Shown piece by piece: positions 27,801 through 35,313 of a stretch of 64,000 nucleotides of DNA (the first letter of the stretch is position 1; every line of letters begins with the position of its first letter). Made by a program: the position numbers and the translations under genes. Below the pieces are notes generated by a model. The model searched no databases and was not told where the DNA came from. It saw only the letters and a list, made by a program, of their open reading frames with translations. Source of the stretch: Gilvimarinus japonicus (GTDB taxonomy: Bacteria > Pseudomonadota > Gammaproteobacteria > Pseudomonadales > Cellvibrionaceae). The stretch lies in the NCBI RefSeq assembly GCF_042847215.1, contig NZ_AP031500.1, positions 1,426,001 to 1,490,000 of the forward strand, written 5' to 3'.

Positions 27801-27997
27801 TGTATACCTCTGCAGGGCAAAAGATCTGGAGAGAGGTTCACAGTACGATTGGTTATATGTCTGTTCACCCTAAAGAGCAGCACATAGGGCTGGGTGGCCA
27901 GAGTATCGATAAGTTAGAAATTATCTGGCCGAATGGCGAGAAGCAAGTTGTCGATACTTTGGCTTTGAATCGTTCTCATACAATAAAGCAGAAGTAG
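24866..27997 (+). CDS. secreted FG-GAP/VCBS-repeat protein with ASPIC/UnbV C-terminus (CRTAC1-like)
   Basis: 1043 residues from the ATG at 24866, which begins a clear signal peptide (VFICWALFCSLHSLAA); an upstream in-frame ATG at 24812 puts 18 polar residues before it. Residues to about 470 form a helical domain starting near KCYATASRLEDFMFGTPL. From about 527 there are FG-GAP calcium-binding blades: DINNDGYVDIL, DLNNDGLQDVV, DFDNDGLLDIY, DLDGDGLQDLI, DFDNDGDNDLY, DFDNDGDLDLI. This suggests a beta-propeller. The last 90 residues (NWVKIKLIGN to IIWPNG) are an ASPIC/UnbV domain. The mature chain has a single cysteine by my reading. The next gene follows after 6 bp. Base use is more AT-rich than both flanks, suggesting transfer. 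Probably extracellular; ligand unknown. Confidence 0.85.
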   Translation: MVRISKTVFICWALFCSLHSLAATTSQPEDSIEDIVNEIKLLEKERDPKCYATASRLEDFMFGTPLSKEARFSKNLMQKQFARSIWAEASEKSKQNGQSSVNLETLSQVLAGSISYRRGKNDHWEVVYPGGQQVNINKVDKRQYSTIAYALRAILAVQQESLFDMESNLLPISQEAINKLKEALDLHSLAVLKVADERARRSDSHEVSVDNLVAVWSELLGPKRIQAQNKEGKAPAKGDRQIADLSLVKKIIKQKVDSYKVYNDISEQLFVRNLQVYFARVSWPKGSDEAKRFQSLYVETLIHFARDFYLESEKNALSRGHLTIQERDVQSLVDVFIPHRIDEYEDALFFPKLDSEDQVAIESYDMDSFRDSGLHWRYLEYALNSPDFSAKLQPDPFALELIVENIAQFGVLSLRVAGDVAKSQGQERISSKVFVSGLKSIQDRVNRHASIKISEGKPHTIVSSGVDFTSKSNEKFFTDISSSVGIDFMHRTSDWLSRQLRSYLDKGKGVGVITIPPAFGGGGVAAEDINNDGYVDILILGGLGNKLYLNHNGEKFVDITESSGLGWRRESDNTPGEPRQPIVADLNNDGLQDVVVTYVEDSHRVYKNLGGGKFEDVTEVANLGGVNLVGGPATVADFDNDGLLDIYITYFGHYTKGVLPTLKRRNDNGLPNQLFKNMGEFKFKNITEGSGAANTGWGQAVAHTDLDGDGLQDLIVGNDFGVNAYLKNMGGNRFKDISQKLGTDKPSYTMNIGIADLNEDLQPDIYISNIVTMNKDEKYVLPNEDTTMKFNAEKLANMRVVEANDLFLSKPGSMVSYELSDAVGRGYSSTGWSWDADFFDFDNDGDNDLYVTNGMNEFNLYSSENPYYTDPHSNEVKNVYMPVATKESNVFFVNQNGKLNNRSKESGVDLVGNSRSAAYLDFDNDGDLDLILNNYHEKAYFYRNELDASRANSNWVKIKLIGNPGEGVSRDAIGARIVLYTSAGQKIWREVHSTIGYMSVHPKEQHIGLGGQSIDKLEIIWPNGEKQVVDTLALNRSHTIKQK

Positions 27998-28003
27998 TTT
28001 AAA

Positions 28004-30295
28004 GTGTCTGCATCAAAAGCCGCCAGGCTTGTTGGTCTATTGGTGTTGGTGATCTTCATTAGCCTTTACTCGAGCGCTGAAGCGGAGTTTATCCCCCCGC
28101 CATTGCTCTCCGAATCTGAAAAGGCCCAATTTGGCGAGTGGCTGGAAGTAGCAAAGGATAAAAGTGAAGATAAGGTTTTTTCCAAAGAAAAAGGGAAGTA
28201 TTTAAATGCTTTAGTTAATAGCTCTTCTCCTTACTTGCGCCAACATGCCAAAAATCCAGTAAATTGGAAGCCTTGGCGCAATCAGTACTTGGCGAGCGCT
28301 GAGGCAGAAAATAAACTAATTTTCCTGTCGATCGGCTATTCAACGTGTCATTGGTGTCACGTGATGGCAAAGGAGAGTTTTTCTGATGTCGATGTGGCTA
28401 TAGCTGTCAATGATTCTTATGTTGCCATAAAGGTTGATAGAGAAGAGTTGCCGCAGATAGATAGCCATTACGCTTCGTTGTTAGAGGCTGTCACAGGCTC
28501 TGCCGGCTGGCCCATCACTGCCATAATAAATAGTGAGGGGTTGCCAATCTATATTGGCTCCTACGTTTCGAAAGAAAATCTGGTTACTTTGTTGCAACGA
28601 GTCGGCTTTGCTTGGGAAAATAATCCAGAATTTTTGCTCACAACGGCGAGAAATATATCGAGATTGACAGCTGTTTCTGAAGGTGAAGATAACAATAACG
28701 TGCATGTTGACACTGCTGAACTGTTAACGAGCTCCAAGAAGAAAGTCGTAGACGCTCTGGATACTGAGTTTGGGGGGCTGAACGGAGCCGTCAAGTTTCC
28801 TCAGGAGTCGTTGTTACTGTATTTGCTCGATGAGTTGAGAAGAACTCTGGACCCCGATCTGGCTAAGCTGGTATCGCTACAGTTAACTAAGATGATGAAT
28901 GGAGGGATTCGAGATCATGTGGACGGTGGGTTTCATCGATATTCTACCGATAGCCAGTGGAGTGTTCCTCATTATGAAAAGATGTTGTATAACCAAGCGT
29001 TAATGGCGCAGGTCTACCTAGAGGCGTGGCAAGGGTTTCGTGAAGATAGCTACCGGTTTGTTGCAAAAGAAACGCTAGATTTTGCTATTGAGTGTCTTTA
29101 CCAAGAGGGGCGGGGCTTCTACTCCGCTTTAGACGCGGATTTTAACGGCGAGGAAGGAGGGTTTTATTTGTGGTCAGGAGCTGATGTGGCAGACGCCTTG
29201 AAAATTGAAGGAATATCGTCTTACTCAGTTGAGGCTGGCGAGAAGAGGTCAAGCAGAACGTTGGGAATCTTGAGTGACATTGCCTTAAAAAACGCTGAGA
29301 TGTTAGATGTTTTGAAAACGCTGCAAGAGCAGCGCCATAGTCGAGGGAGTTTGCACCGAGACGATAAGGTTATTGCGAGCTGGAATGGGCTAATGATTTA
29401 CTCTCTAGCGATGGCTTCCAGGGCGCTTGATAATAAAGAGTATATAAGTATAGCTGAAAAAGTTGGCGAATTGATGTGGGCATCTAGGTTTGATGATCGA
29501 ACGGGAAAACTGTTTAGAACATCGGATCGCCGTCAAGAGCTTTTTAGTCTCGAGGATTATGCTTATCTGAGCCGAGGTTTTGTTGGGCTTTATGACGTTA
29601 CACGAAATCCAACGTGGTTAGAGCGAGCAAAAACTATTTATCAGTCAGCCAATGCTAATGCCGCTCTGCCTCAGTCCGCGATACCATCCCAGCTGGGGTC
29701 AAATGCTTCTTTTAGTTTGATGGATGGTGAGCTGATTTCCCCTAAAGTAGTTTTTCAGGAGGTAGAGCTCGCCCTTAAGCGTCGAACATTTGACCCTAAA
29801 TTATTCAAAATAGACCCTGAAGGGCTGGATCAGGCTAAGGCTCGCGTTGCAGAATCAGCCATCAATCGTTTTTCTTCTCTGCGCTACCTGAATAATGAGC
29901 TGAATGGAAGCTCTGAAAGTATTCGGTACTTCGCCAATGGGGTAGGTCGCTTAAGCATTGTGTGCACAAAAACATTGGCAGAGGTGTGCGTCTCAATTGA
30001 GTTGCAGTTTAGCCTCAAGGAAGGGTGGCATATAAACTCGAATGAGCCATTGCAAGACTACTTGGTGCCGACAATTGTAAAGTCCACGTCGGAATTGCTT
30101 GTTGAGTATCCAAGGCGCAATGTACTGAGGTTGGGGTTCCAAGATGAACCGTTAAGCCTGTTTGATGGTGAATTTAAGATATTGATTTCAAAAAAACCAG
30201 ATGAGGTGATCCGCAGAACTAAGATTAGCGTGCCGCTTCAGGCTTGCAATGATGAGTTGTGTTTACTCCCGCAAGAGAGCTTTATTATCTTTTAA
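28004..30295 (+). CDS. exported DUF255 (YyaL-type) thioredoxin-fold/six-hairpin protein with DsbD-alpha-like C-terminus
   Basis: 763 residues, GTG start 6 bp after the CRTAC1-like stop. A signal peptide or anchor (LLVLVIFISLYSSAEA) ends near residue 27. Residues 66-180 match the DUF255 thioredoxin domain: SSSPYLRQHAKNPVNWKPW and STCHWCHVM with Cys115 and Cys118. The middle is the usual alpha/alpha-barrel part (HVDGGFHRYSTDSQWSVPHY, DDKVIASWNGLMI). Residues from about 650 are unusual: LKEGWHINSNEPLQDYLVPT and QACNDELCLLPQ resemble the N-terminal periplasmic (alpha) domain of DsbD with its cysteine pair. Cytosolic DUF255 proteins normally lack both the export signal and this tail. The pairing suggests a periplasmic redox or sugar-handling partner of the CRTAC1-like protein. 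Confidence 0.8.
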   Translation: MSASKAARLVGLLVLVIFISLYSSAEAEFIPPPLLSESEKAQFGEWLEVAKDKSEDKVFSKEKGKYLNALVNSSSPYLRQHAKNPVNWKPWRNQYLASAEAENKLIFLSIGYSTCHWCHVMAKESFSDVDVAIAVNDSYVAIKVDREELPQIDSHYASLLEAVTGSAGWPITAIINSEGLPIYIGSYVSKENLVTLLQRVGFAWENNPEFLLTTARNISRLTAVSEGEDNNNVHVDTAELLTSSKKKVVDALDTEFGGLNGAVKFPQESLLLYLLDELRRTLDPDLAKLVSLQLTKMMNGGIRDHVDGGFHRYSTDSQWSVPHYEKMLYNQALMAQVYLEAWQGFREDSYRFVAKETLDFAIECLYQEGRGFYSALDADFNGEEGGFYLWSGADVADALKIEGISSYSVEAGEKRSSRTLGILSDIALKNAEMLDVLKTLQEQRHSRGSLHRDDKVIASWNGLMIYSLAMASRALDNKEYISIAEKVGELMWASRFDDRTGKLFRTSDRRQELFSLEDYAYLSRGFVGLYDVTRNPTWLERAKTIYQSANANAALPQSAIPSQLGSNASFSLMDGELISPKVVFQEVELALKRRTFDPKLFKIDPEGLDQAKARVAESAINRFSSLRYLNNELNGSSESIRYFANGVGRLSIVCTKTLAEVCVSIELQFSLKEGWHINSNEPLQDYLVPTIVKSTSELLVEYPRRNVLRLGFQDEPLSLFDGEFKILISKKPDEVIRRTKISVPLQACNDELCLLPQESFIIF

Positions 30296-30678
30296 TATGC
30301 AGTGCTTTAGGGTTGAGCAAGGCTGTAAATCAAATGATATATGTGTTTGCGTCCCTTATTGCCGCGGGGAAACCGCTATTTGCACTTGCACTTGTAATTG
30401 CGCTGGGCACTTAAGGGCTGAGGTGCGTCTCTGTATTTAGAGGGTTAAGAAATGTATGGGTTTAGGGAGTTGTGACTCTTTTCACGGAATCACGAGAGTG
30501 GTAAGCTACAAACAGATTGGGCGAACTTTATTTTTGCCAGCCAAAAGGGATTCCAATAGCAGCTAAAAGACCTATTGCTATTCAGAGCCAGCTAAGTAGC
30601 GGGGCTCAACAGGCAATATTCGTCGTACGGCTTATTTAACTTCTAATAACGACTTAGCTATAAATCAGGGCAGATAAT
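30296..30678. other. intergenic region with structured leader upstream of the DUF11 protein
   Basis: 383 bp with no gene. It contains two adjacent stem-loops at 30555-30607, and a looser ACTCT/AGAGT inverted repeat near 30475-30499. The promoter of the surface-protein gene at 30679 should lie here. I found no match to the c-di-GMP-I riboswitch core. Confidence 0.5.
30555..30607 (+). promoter_or_regulatory. two adjacent stem-loops in the leader of the DUF11-repeat gene
   Basis: Stem 1 pairs AATAGCA (30555-30561) with TGCTATT (30576-30582). Stem 2 pairs GAGCC (30585-30589) with GGCTC (30603-30607) and has an inner GCT/AGC stem with an AAGT loop. They end 71 nt before the start codon, so they would lie in the 5' untranslated RNA if transcription starts upstream. 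No known riboswitch was recognised. Confidence 0.4.
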
Positions 30679-33600
30679 ATGAATTTGAAGCAAGCCGCTG
30701 CTAGTCGGCCCGGCCTATACAGCCGGGCTACGACCATGCTCGCCACCACCCTTTTTGCTCTAGTATTCGCAAGCGAGGCAGCGGCACAGGCCAACTTCTC
30801 GAAAGCTTTCGCCCCCGACACCATCGGCGAAGGTGGCACCAGCGCACTGACTTTCACCATTACCGCATCGGATACGGCGACGGATCTGGAGTTCACCGAC
30901 GTCTTGCCGCCTGGGTTGTTGCTTGCTACGCCGCCCAGCCCGGTGCTAGGGGCGGGCTGTGATCCATCAACAGCTGTAAGTGCGCCGAGTGGGGGAGATA
31001 CCGTGTCCTTCAACTCGCCTCGCCTGGGTGCTAACACTACTTGTACATTGCGGGTGGATGTTACCGGGGCTGCTGCCGGGAACTACGACAACATCAGTGG
31101 CGACCTTATCTCTAGCGCTGGCAACAGCGGCCCTGCGATCGATACATTGACCATTGATGCAAGTCGGCCGAGCTTCAGCAAGCTGTTCTCCTCCAGTAGC
31201 GTCGTCCCTGGGCAGGTCATTCGGCTGAGCTTTTTCTTTGACTACAGCGGGGCCGGCAATGTTTTCAATCTCTCTTTTACCGACAACTTGCCTGCAGGCT
31301 TACAAGTAGCGACAGCGCCCGATGCCACGAACACTTGTTCGGGCGCCTTCACCCCCTCGTCGGGTGCGACCTCGGTGTCTTTTTTCAGCGGTTTCCTGAC
31401 CCCGTCTACGAGTTGTGAGTTGGGCGTCGACGTGGAGGTCACCGGCACTGGGACCTTCAACAACCGCACCACGAACGCCACCTCCAGCTTGGGCAGCTTG
31501 GGCTTCGCTGTCGACCAGATCACCTCTGCTTTGGATCCCCTCGGTCTGACCAAGAGCTTTGATGACCCGGTGGCCCCTGGGGGAACAACTGGGCTAGAAT
31601 TTACCCTCACCAACAGTACCCGGAGCACGGTGACAGGCATCAGTTTTACCGATGATCTGGACGCCACTCTGTCCGGGCTCCGGGCCACCGGTCCGTTTCC
31701 TCTTAATCCGTGCGGCAGTGGCTCCAGCATCTCAGGCAGCGACATTCTCACCTTCTCCGGTGGCACATTGGCCAGCGGCGCCTCTTGCAGCTTCTCCGTC
31801 GAGGTCACCGTGCCTAACGGAGCTGCTGTTGGAACCTATCCCAATACAACCAGCTCGGTGGTCTCCAGCGCCGGCACCTTCTCTCCGGCCACGGACGATC
31901 TGGACGTAGGCGCTGCCCCTGTGCTGATCAAAGAATTTTGTGAGTCCGGCGCTGCGCCGACTGACCCGTGTGTCGAGGTCAATCAGGTGTCGGGTGGGGA
32001 CCTCATTACAGCCCGCTTCACGGTCTCCAACCCCGACCCGGCCAATGCGGTCTCCGATCTGAGCTTTACGGATGACTTCTCTGCCTTTTTGGGGGGCACC
32101 AGCGTCGCTCCCGACGCCCAGAACAATATTTGCGGTGGCGCATCGGGTTTTTTTGACACTGACGGAGCCTCCGCGAACGAAACTTTTAGTCTTACAGGTG
32201 GCTCTCTGGCGGCGGGCACTTCTTGTACGTTTCAGGTGGATGTTCAACTCCCAGCCAATATCCCGCCGGGGATCTATGTCAATCAGACAACTCCAATTCT
32301 GGGCAATTACAGCAGTGGCCAAGTGGCCGGCAACCGTGGCGTGGCTGAAGTCAACCGCGCTGCAGCACCGCGGCTAAGCAAGCGCTTTGGCGACCCGGTA
32401 GGCGCTGGCGACACTGTCGAGCTGCAGTTTACGTTGGACGCCAGTGAGAGCTTAGTGGATTTTACCAACATTGCTTTCAGTGATGACCTAGAGGCTGCCT
32501 TGACTGGCCTAACGGTAATCAGTTCTGCTGCCTCACCTTGTGGCGGTGCACTTTCTACGGGTGGTGGCAGCAATCTTTCGCTCAGCGGTGCCAGCGTTGC
32601 GGCGGGAGAAAGCTGCTCCTTCATGGTTCTTCTTCAGGTGCCGGCTGGGGCTGCACCGGCGAGTTACCCTAGCACTAGTAGTGCAGTCACCGCGACCGCC
32701 GGCGGCGAGGCTGTGGTGGGCAATTCCGCAAGCGACAACCTTGATGTAGCTTTCATCGATTTCCAGAAGAGCTTTCTAGATGATCCGGCGGTATCAGGGG
32801 GCACCGTTACTTTGGGCTTTCAGGTCGACAACCTGGGGGCCGAGACGCTGACCGGGCTGACTTTCACCGATAACTTGAATGCGGTACTAGCCGGGCTAAT
32901 GCCCACCGATGCGCCGCAGAGCGACATTTGCGGCGCCGGATCTTCGCTCACGTTCTCCGCTGGTGTGCTGACTCTGAACGACGGCAACCTAGCGGTTGGT
33001 AACAGCTGCAGCTTTACCACGGTCCTGCAGTTGCCTGCAGGAACAGCCGCCGGAGAGTACTCCAGCGTGACTTCCAGTCTATCTGGTTCCGTTGACGGCA
33101 GCCCCTTCGTTTTTTCTGGGGCCGCCGACAGCCTGCTGATTAGCGACCCGTTGTTGTTGTCCAAAGAGTTTATCGACGACCCGGCCATTCCCGGCGGTGC
33201 CGTGACACTGGCATTTACGCTCACTAACGCTAGTCTTAGCGAAACAATCAGCAGTATTGCCTTTACTGACGACCTTGGTGCGGTGTTCGCTGGTTTGGTT
33301 TCCGAAAGCGGTACCCAAAGCGGTGTCTGTGGTGGCAGCTCCCAGTTCTCTGGCACTGGCGTTCTGTCTTTGACTGGTGCCGAGCTGAGCCCGGGCGCGA
33401 CATGTACCTTCTCGGCGACACTGCGCATTCCGGCTAGCGCCTCAGGTAGCTCACTTAATACCACGTCGACGGCAACCGGTATCATGGCTGGCGAGGCCGT
33501 CGAAGGTATTGCTGCAAGCGACATGCTGCGCATCAATAGCGTGACTTTTGCCAAGAGCTTCTCTGGGCCTGTCGGAGCCACCGGCACTGTTACGCTGAGT

Positions 33601-35184
33601 TTCACTTTGGAGAACCTCGATGCCAGTAACGGTGTCACCGGGCTGTCGTTTACCGACGACCTCGACGCGGTGATTCCCGGCTTGGTGGCGACCGACACAC
33701 CGCAGGTTGATGTTTGTGGGGACGGTTCGCAGCTTAGCGGTACCAGCCTGTTAGCTTTTACCGGTGGTGAACTTGGTCCCGGCGAATCCTGCACATTCGA
33801 TGTGGAGCTCCAAGTACCAGCCTCGGCCACACCGGGCAGCTTCACTAACACCACGTCGAACTTGTCGAGCAACGGCCTTCCTGCGTCCGCTCCAGCCTCG
33901 GCCTCGCTGCAGATCGAGCCGCCTCCGGCGTTTGGCAAGGTGTTTATGCCCAATGCCATTACCCTCGGTGGTACTACCAGGCTGTCGTTCACTATTGATA
34001 ACAGTGCCAGCGCGGCGGCGGTGAATTCACTTATGTTTACCGACAACCTGCCGGCTGGTCTTGCCGTGGCCGGTACGCCGAACGCCTCCAGCACATGCAC
34101 AGGGGGCACTGTAATGGCCGTCGCCGGAACGGGCACAGTGGAACTCAGCGGTGCCAGCGTAGCCGCTGGTGGTCAGTGCACCATTCAGGTCGACATTGTC
34201 AGCAGCGCCGAAGGCACGTTCGTTAACACTTCCGGTGCGCTGACTTCAAGCTCTGGAGACAGTGGTACTGCGACCGATACTCTTGATGTGGTTACCGGTG
34301 ATTTCGTTGTGATCAAATCGTTCCGCACCCAGCCTGTGTTGCCGGGCGGGTTGGTCGAAATGGAGCTTTCGTTTGTCAATGGCTCGGGTTTTGGGCTCAC
34401 AGGCATCGCGCTGACCGATGACCTGGGGGCAACCCTCTCCGGTTTGGCGGCAGAAGGGCTGCCGATTGCTAATGTCTGTGGTGCAGGCTCGCAGGTCTCT
34501 GGCGCTAGCACTGTATCGTTCACTGGGGGCAGTCTGCCCGCGGGCGGTTCATGCACTGTGGTGGTTCCGTTACGTGTTCCGGCCGGCGCGCCGACTGGCA
34601 CGTTTACTAACACCTCCAGCGTTGCCACCGGTACTCGCGGGGGCGTCTTAGTTCAAGCGCCGGCCGATAGTGCTGATCTGGTCGTCGCACCGCTGGCATT
34701 CACTCAAGCGTTCGCTCCGGCCTCAGTTGCAGCTGGCAACACGACCACGGTGACATTCGAGATTACTAATCCAGATCCAGCCAACCCCGTAACCGGGCTT
34801 GCATTTACTGACGACTTGGAAGCATTTATTCCGGGCATGACTGCCGCCAATACACCTATCAACGCTGCCTGTGGTGCCGGCTCGTTAGTCGACGGCACTT
34901 CGACCATCGCGCTTACCGACGGCGCGCTTGCTGCCGGTGGCACGTGTTCGTTTCAGGTGGAACTGGATGTGCCAGCCGACACTATCGCGGGTGACTATAC
35001 CAGCGTCACCAGTGACCTGACCTCCAACTTGGGTAACAGCGGTAACGCGACGGCCGTGCTGACGGTGGTGGTGGTCGGTCCAGCGGCATCTCTCCCGATG
35101 CTGAGTACCATGTGGCTGTTTTTGCTAACCCTGTTGTTGGCCGGTATTGGCTGGCGGTCTCTGAGTACCGCTGGCCGGACCTAG
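30679..35184 (+). CDS. giant secreted DUF11-type repeat protein with IPTL-CTERM-like sorting tail
   Basis: 1501 residues. The signal peptide ends near residue 36 (FASEAAA). About eleven modules of 120-140 residues follow, each opening with a K-x-F-type strand (NFSKAF, SFSKLF, GLTKSF, RLSKRF, LLSKEF and so on). Each contains FTDDL or FTDNL, a Cys pair and a xxSCxFxVxL strand. This is the DUF11/conserved-repeat fold of bacterial surface proteins. The C-terminus is LPMLSTMWLFLLTLLLAGIG followed by a basic tail, a Pro-containing motif, hydrophobic span and Arg cluster like the IPTL-CTERM signal handled by exosortase-type enzymes. No such sorting enzyme is in the window. A cell-surface stalk or adhesin is the likely role. 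Long open frames on the opposite strand are codon-bias shadows. Confidence 0.85.
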   Translation: MNLKQAAASRPGLYSRATTMLATTLFALVFASEAAAQANFSKAFAPDTIGEGGTSALTFTITASDTATDLEFTDVLPPGLLLATPPSPVLGAGCDPSTAVSAPSGGDTVSFNSPRLGANTTCTLRVDVTGAAAGNYDNISGDLISSAGNSGPAIDTLTIDASRPSFSKLFSSSSVVPGQVIRLSFFFDYSGAGNVFNLSFTDNLPAGLQVATAPDATNTCSGAFTPSSGATSVSFFSGFLTPSTSCELGVDVEVTGTGTFNNRTTNATSSLGSLGFAVDQITSALDPLGLTKSFDDPVAPGGTTGLEFTLTNSTRSTVTGISFTDDLDATLSGLRATGPFPLNPCGSGSSISGSDILTFSGGTLASGASCSFSVEVTVPNGAAVGTYPNTTSSVVSSAGTFSPATDDLDVGAAPVLIKEFCESGAAPTDPCVEVNQVSGGDLITARFTVSNPDPANAVSDLSFTDDFSAFLGGTSVAPDAQNNICGGASGFFDTDGASANETFSLTGGSLAAGTSCTFQVDVQLPANIPPGIYVNQTTPILGNYSSGQVAGNRGVAEVNRAAAPRLSKRFGDPVGAGDTVELQFTLDASESLVDFTNIAFSDDLEAALTGLTVISSAASPCGGALSTGGGSNLSLSGASVAAGESCSFMVLLQVPAGAAPASYPSTSSAVTATAGGEAVVGNSASDNLDVAFIDFQKSFLDDPAVSGGTVTLGFQVDNLGAETLTGLTFTDNLNAVLAGLMPTDAPQSDICGAGSSLTFSAGVLTLNDGNLAVGNSCSFTTVLQLPAGTAAGEYSSVTSSLSGSVDGSPFVFSGAADSLLISDPLLLSKEFIDDPAIPGGAVTLAFTLTNASLSETISSIAFTDDLGAVFAGLVSESGTQSGVCGGSSQFSGTGVLSLTGAELSPGATCTFSATLRIPASASGSSLNTTSTATGIMAGEAVEGIAASDMLRINSVTFAKSFSGPVGATGTVTLSFTLENLDASNGVTGLSFTDDLDAVIPGLVATDTPQVDVCGDGSQLSGTSLLAFTGGELGPGESCTFDVELQVPASATPGSFTNTTSNLSSNGLPASAPASASLQIEPPPAFGKVFMPNAITLGGTTRLSFTIDNSASAAAVNSLMFTDNLPAGLAVAGTPNASSTCTGGTVMAVAGTGTVELSGASVAAGGQCTIQVDIVSSAEGTFVNTSGALTSSSGDSGTATDTLDVVTGDFVVIKSFRTQPVLPGGLVEMELSFVNGSGFGLTGIALTDDLGATLSGLAAEGLPIANVCGAGSQVSGASTVSFTGGSLPAGGSCTVVVPLRVPAGAPTGTFTNTSSVATGTRGGVLVQAPADSADLVVAPLAFTQAFAPASVAAGNTTTVTFEITNPDPANPVTGLAFTDDLEAFIPGMTAANTPINAACGAGSLVDGTSTIALTDGALAAGGTCSFQVELDVPADTIAGDYTSVTSDLTSNLGNSGNATAVLTVVVVGPAASLPMLSTMWLFLLTLLLAGIGWRSLSTAGRT
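30793..35064 (+). repeat. about eleven tandem DUF11-like coding modules
   Basis: Modules start near the K-x-F motif of each unit. They are diverged at DNA level but keep FTD(D/N)L, a central Gly-Cys-Gly-rich loop and the SCxF strand. The tenth and eleventh modules have a changed opening strand (VVIKSF, FTQAF). Two Cys per module suggests one disulfide in each, which would stiffen a rod-like protein. Confidence 0.75.
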
Positions 35185-35243
35185 GTGCCCGATGGACAAA
35201 AAAAGAACCATAAGAACAAAGATATAACGACCAATTCGTGGGA

Positions 35244-35289
35244 GCGGTATTCGACCGCGACAAAACAATAGAGGCGGTACTCCACCGCC
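35244..35289 (+). promoter_or_regulatory. two near-identical small hairpins before the tail-fibre-like gene
   Basis: Hairpin 1 (35244-35258) is GCGGT-ATTCG-ACCGC; hairpin 2 (35273-35289) is GGCGGT-ACTCC-ACCGCC. Their shared 15-nt core differs at two loop positions only. They lie 25-70 nt before the GTG start of the next gene and after the DUF11 gene stop. They could act as a protein-binding RNA site, a processing site, or a stabilising element. Confidence 0.5.
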
Positions 35290-35313
35290 AATGTAAGTCA
35301 AGAGGATCAGACA

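Noticed and set aside
30296..30678. c-di-GMP-I riboswitch before the surface-protein gene.
   Set aside because: The characteristic core segments and tetraloop receptor are not present; only unassigned stem-loops are.
32820..34136. 438-codon open frame on the minus strand.
   Set aside because: It lies inside the DUF11 gene; its length follows from codon bias of the real gene, and it has no domain or start signal. The same holds for other long reverse frames in 30654-36638.
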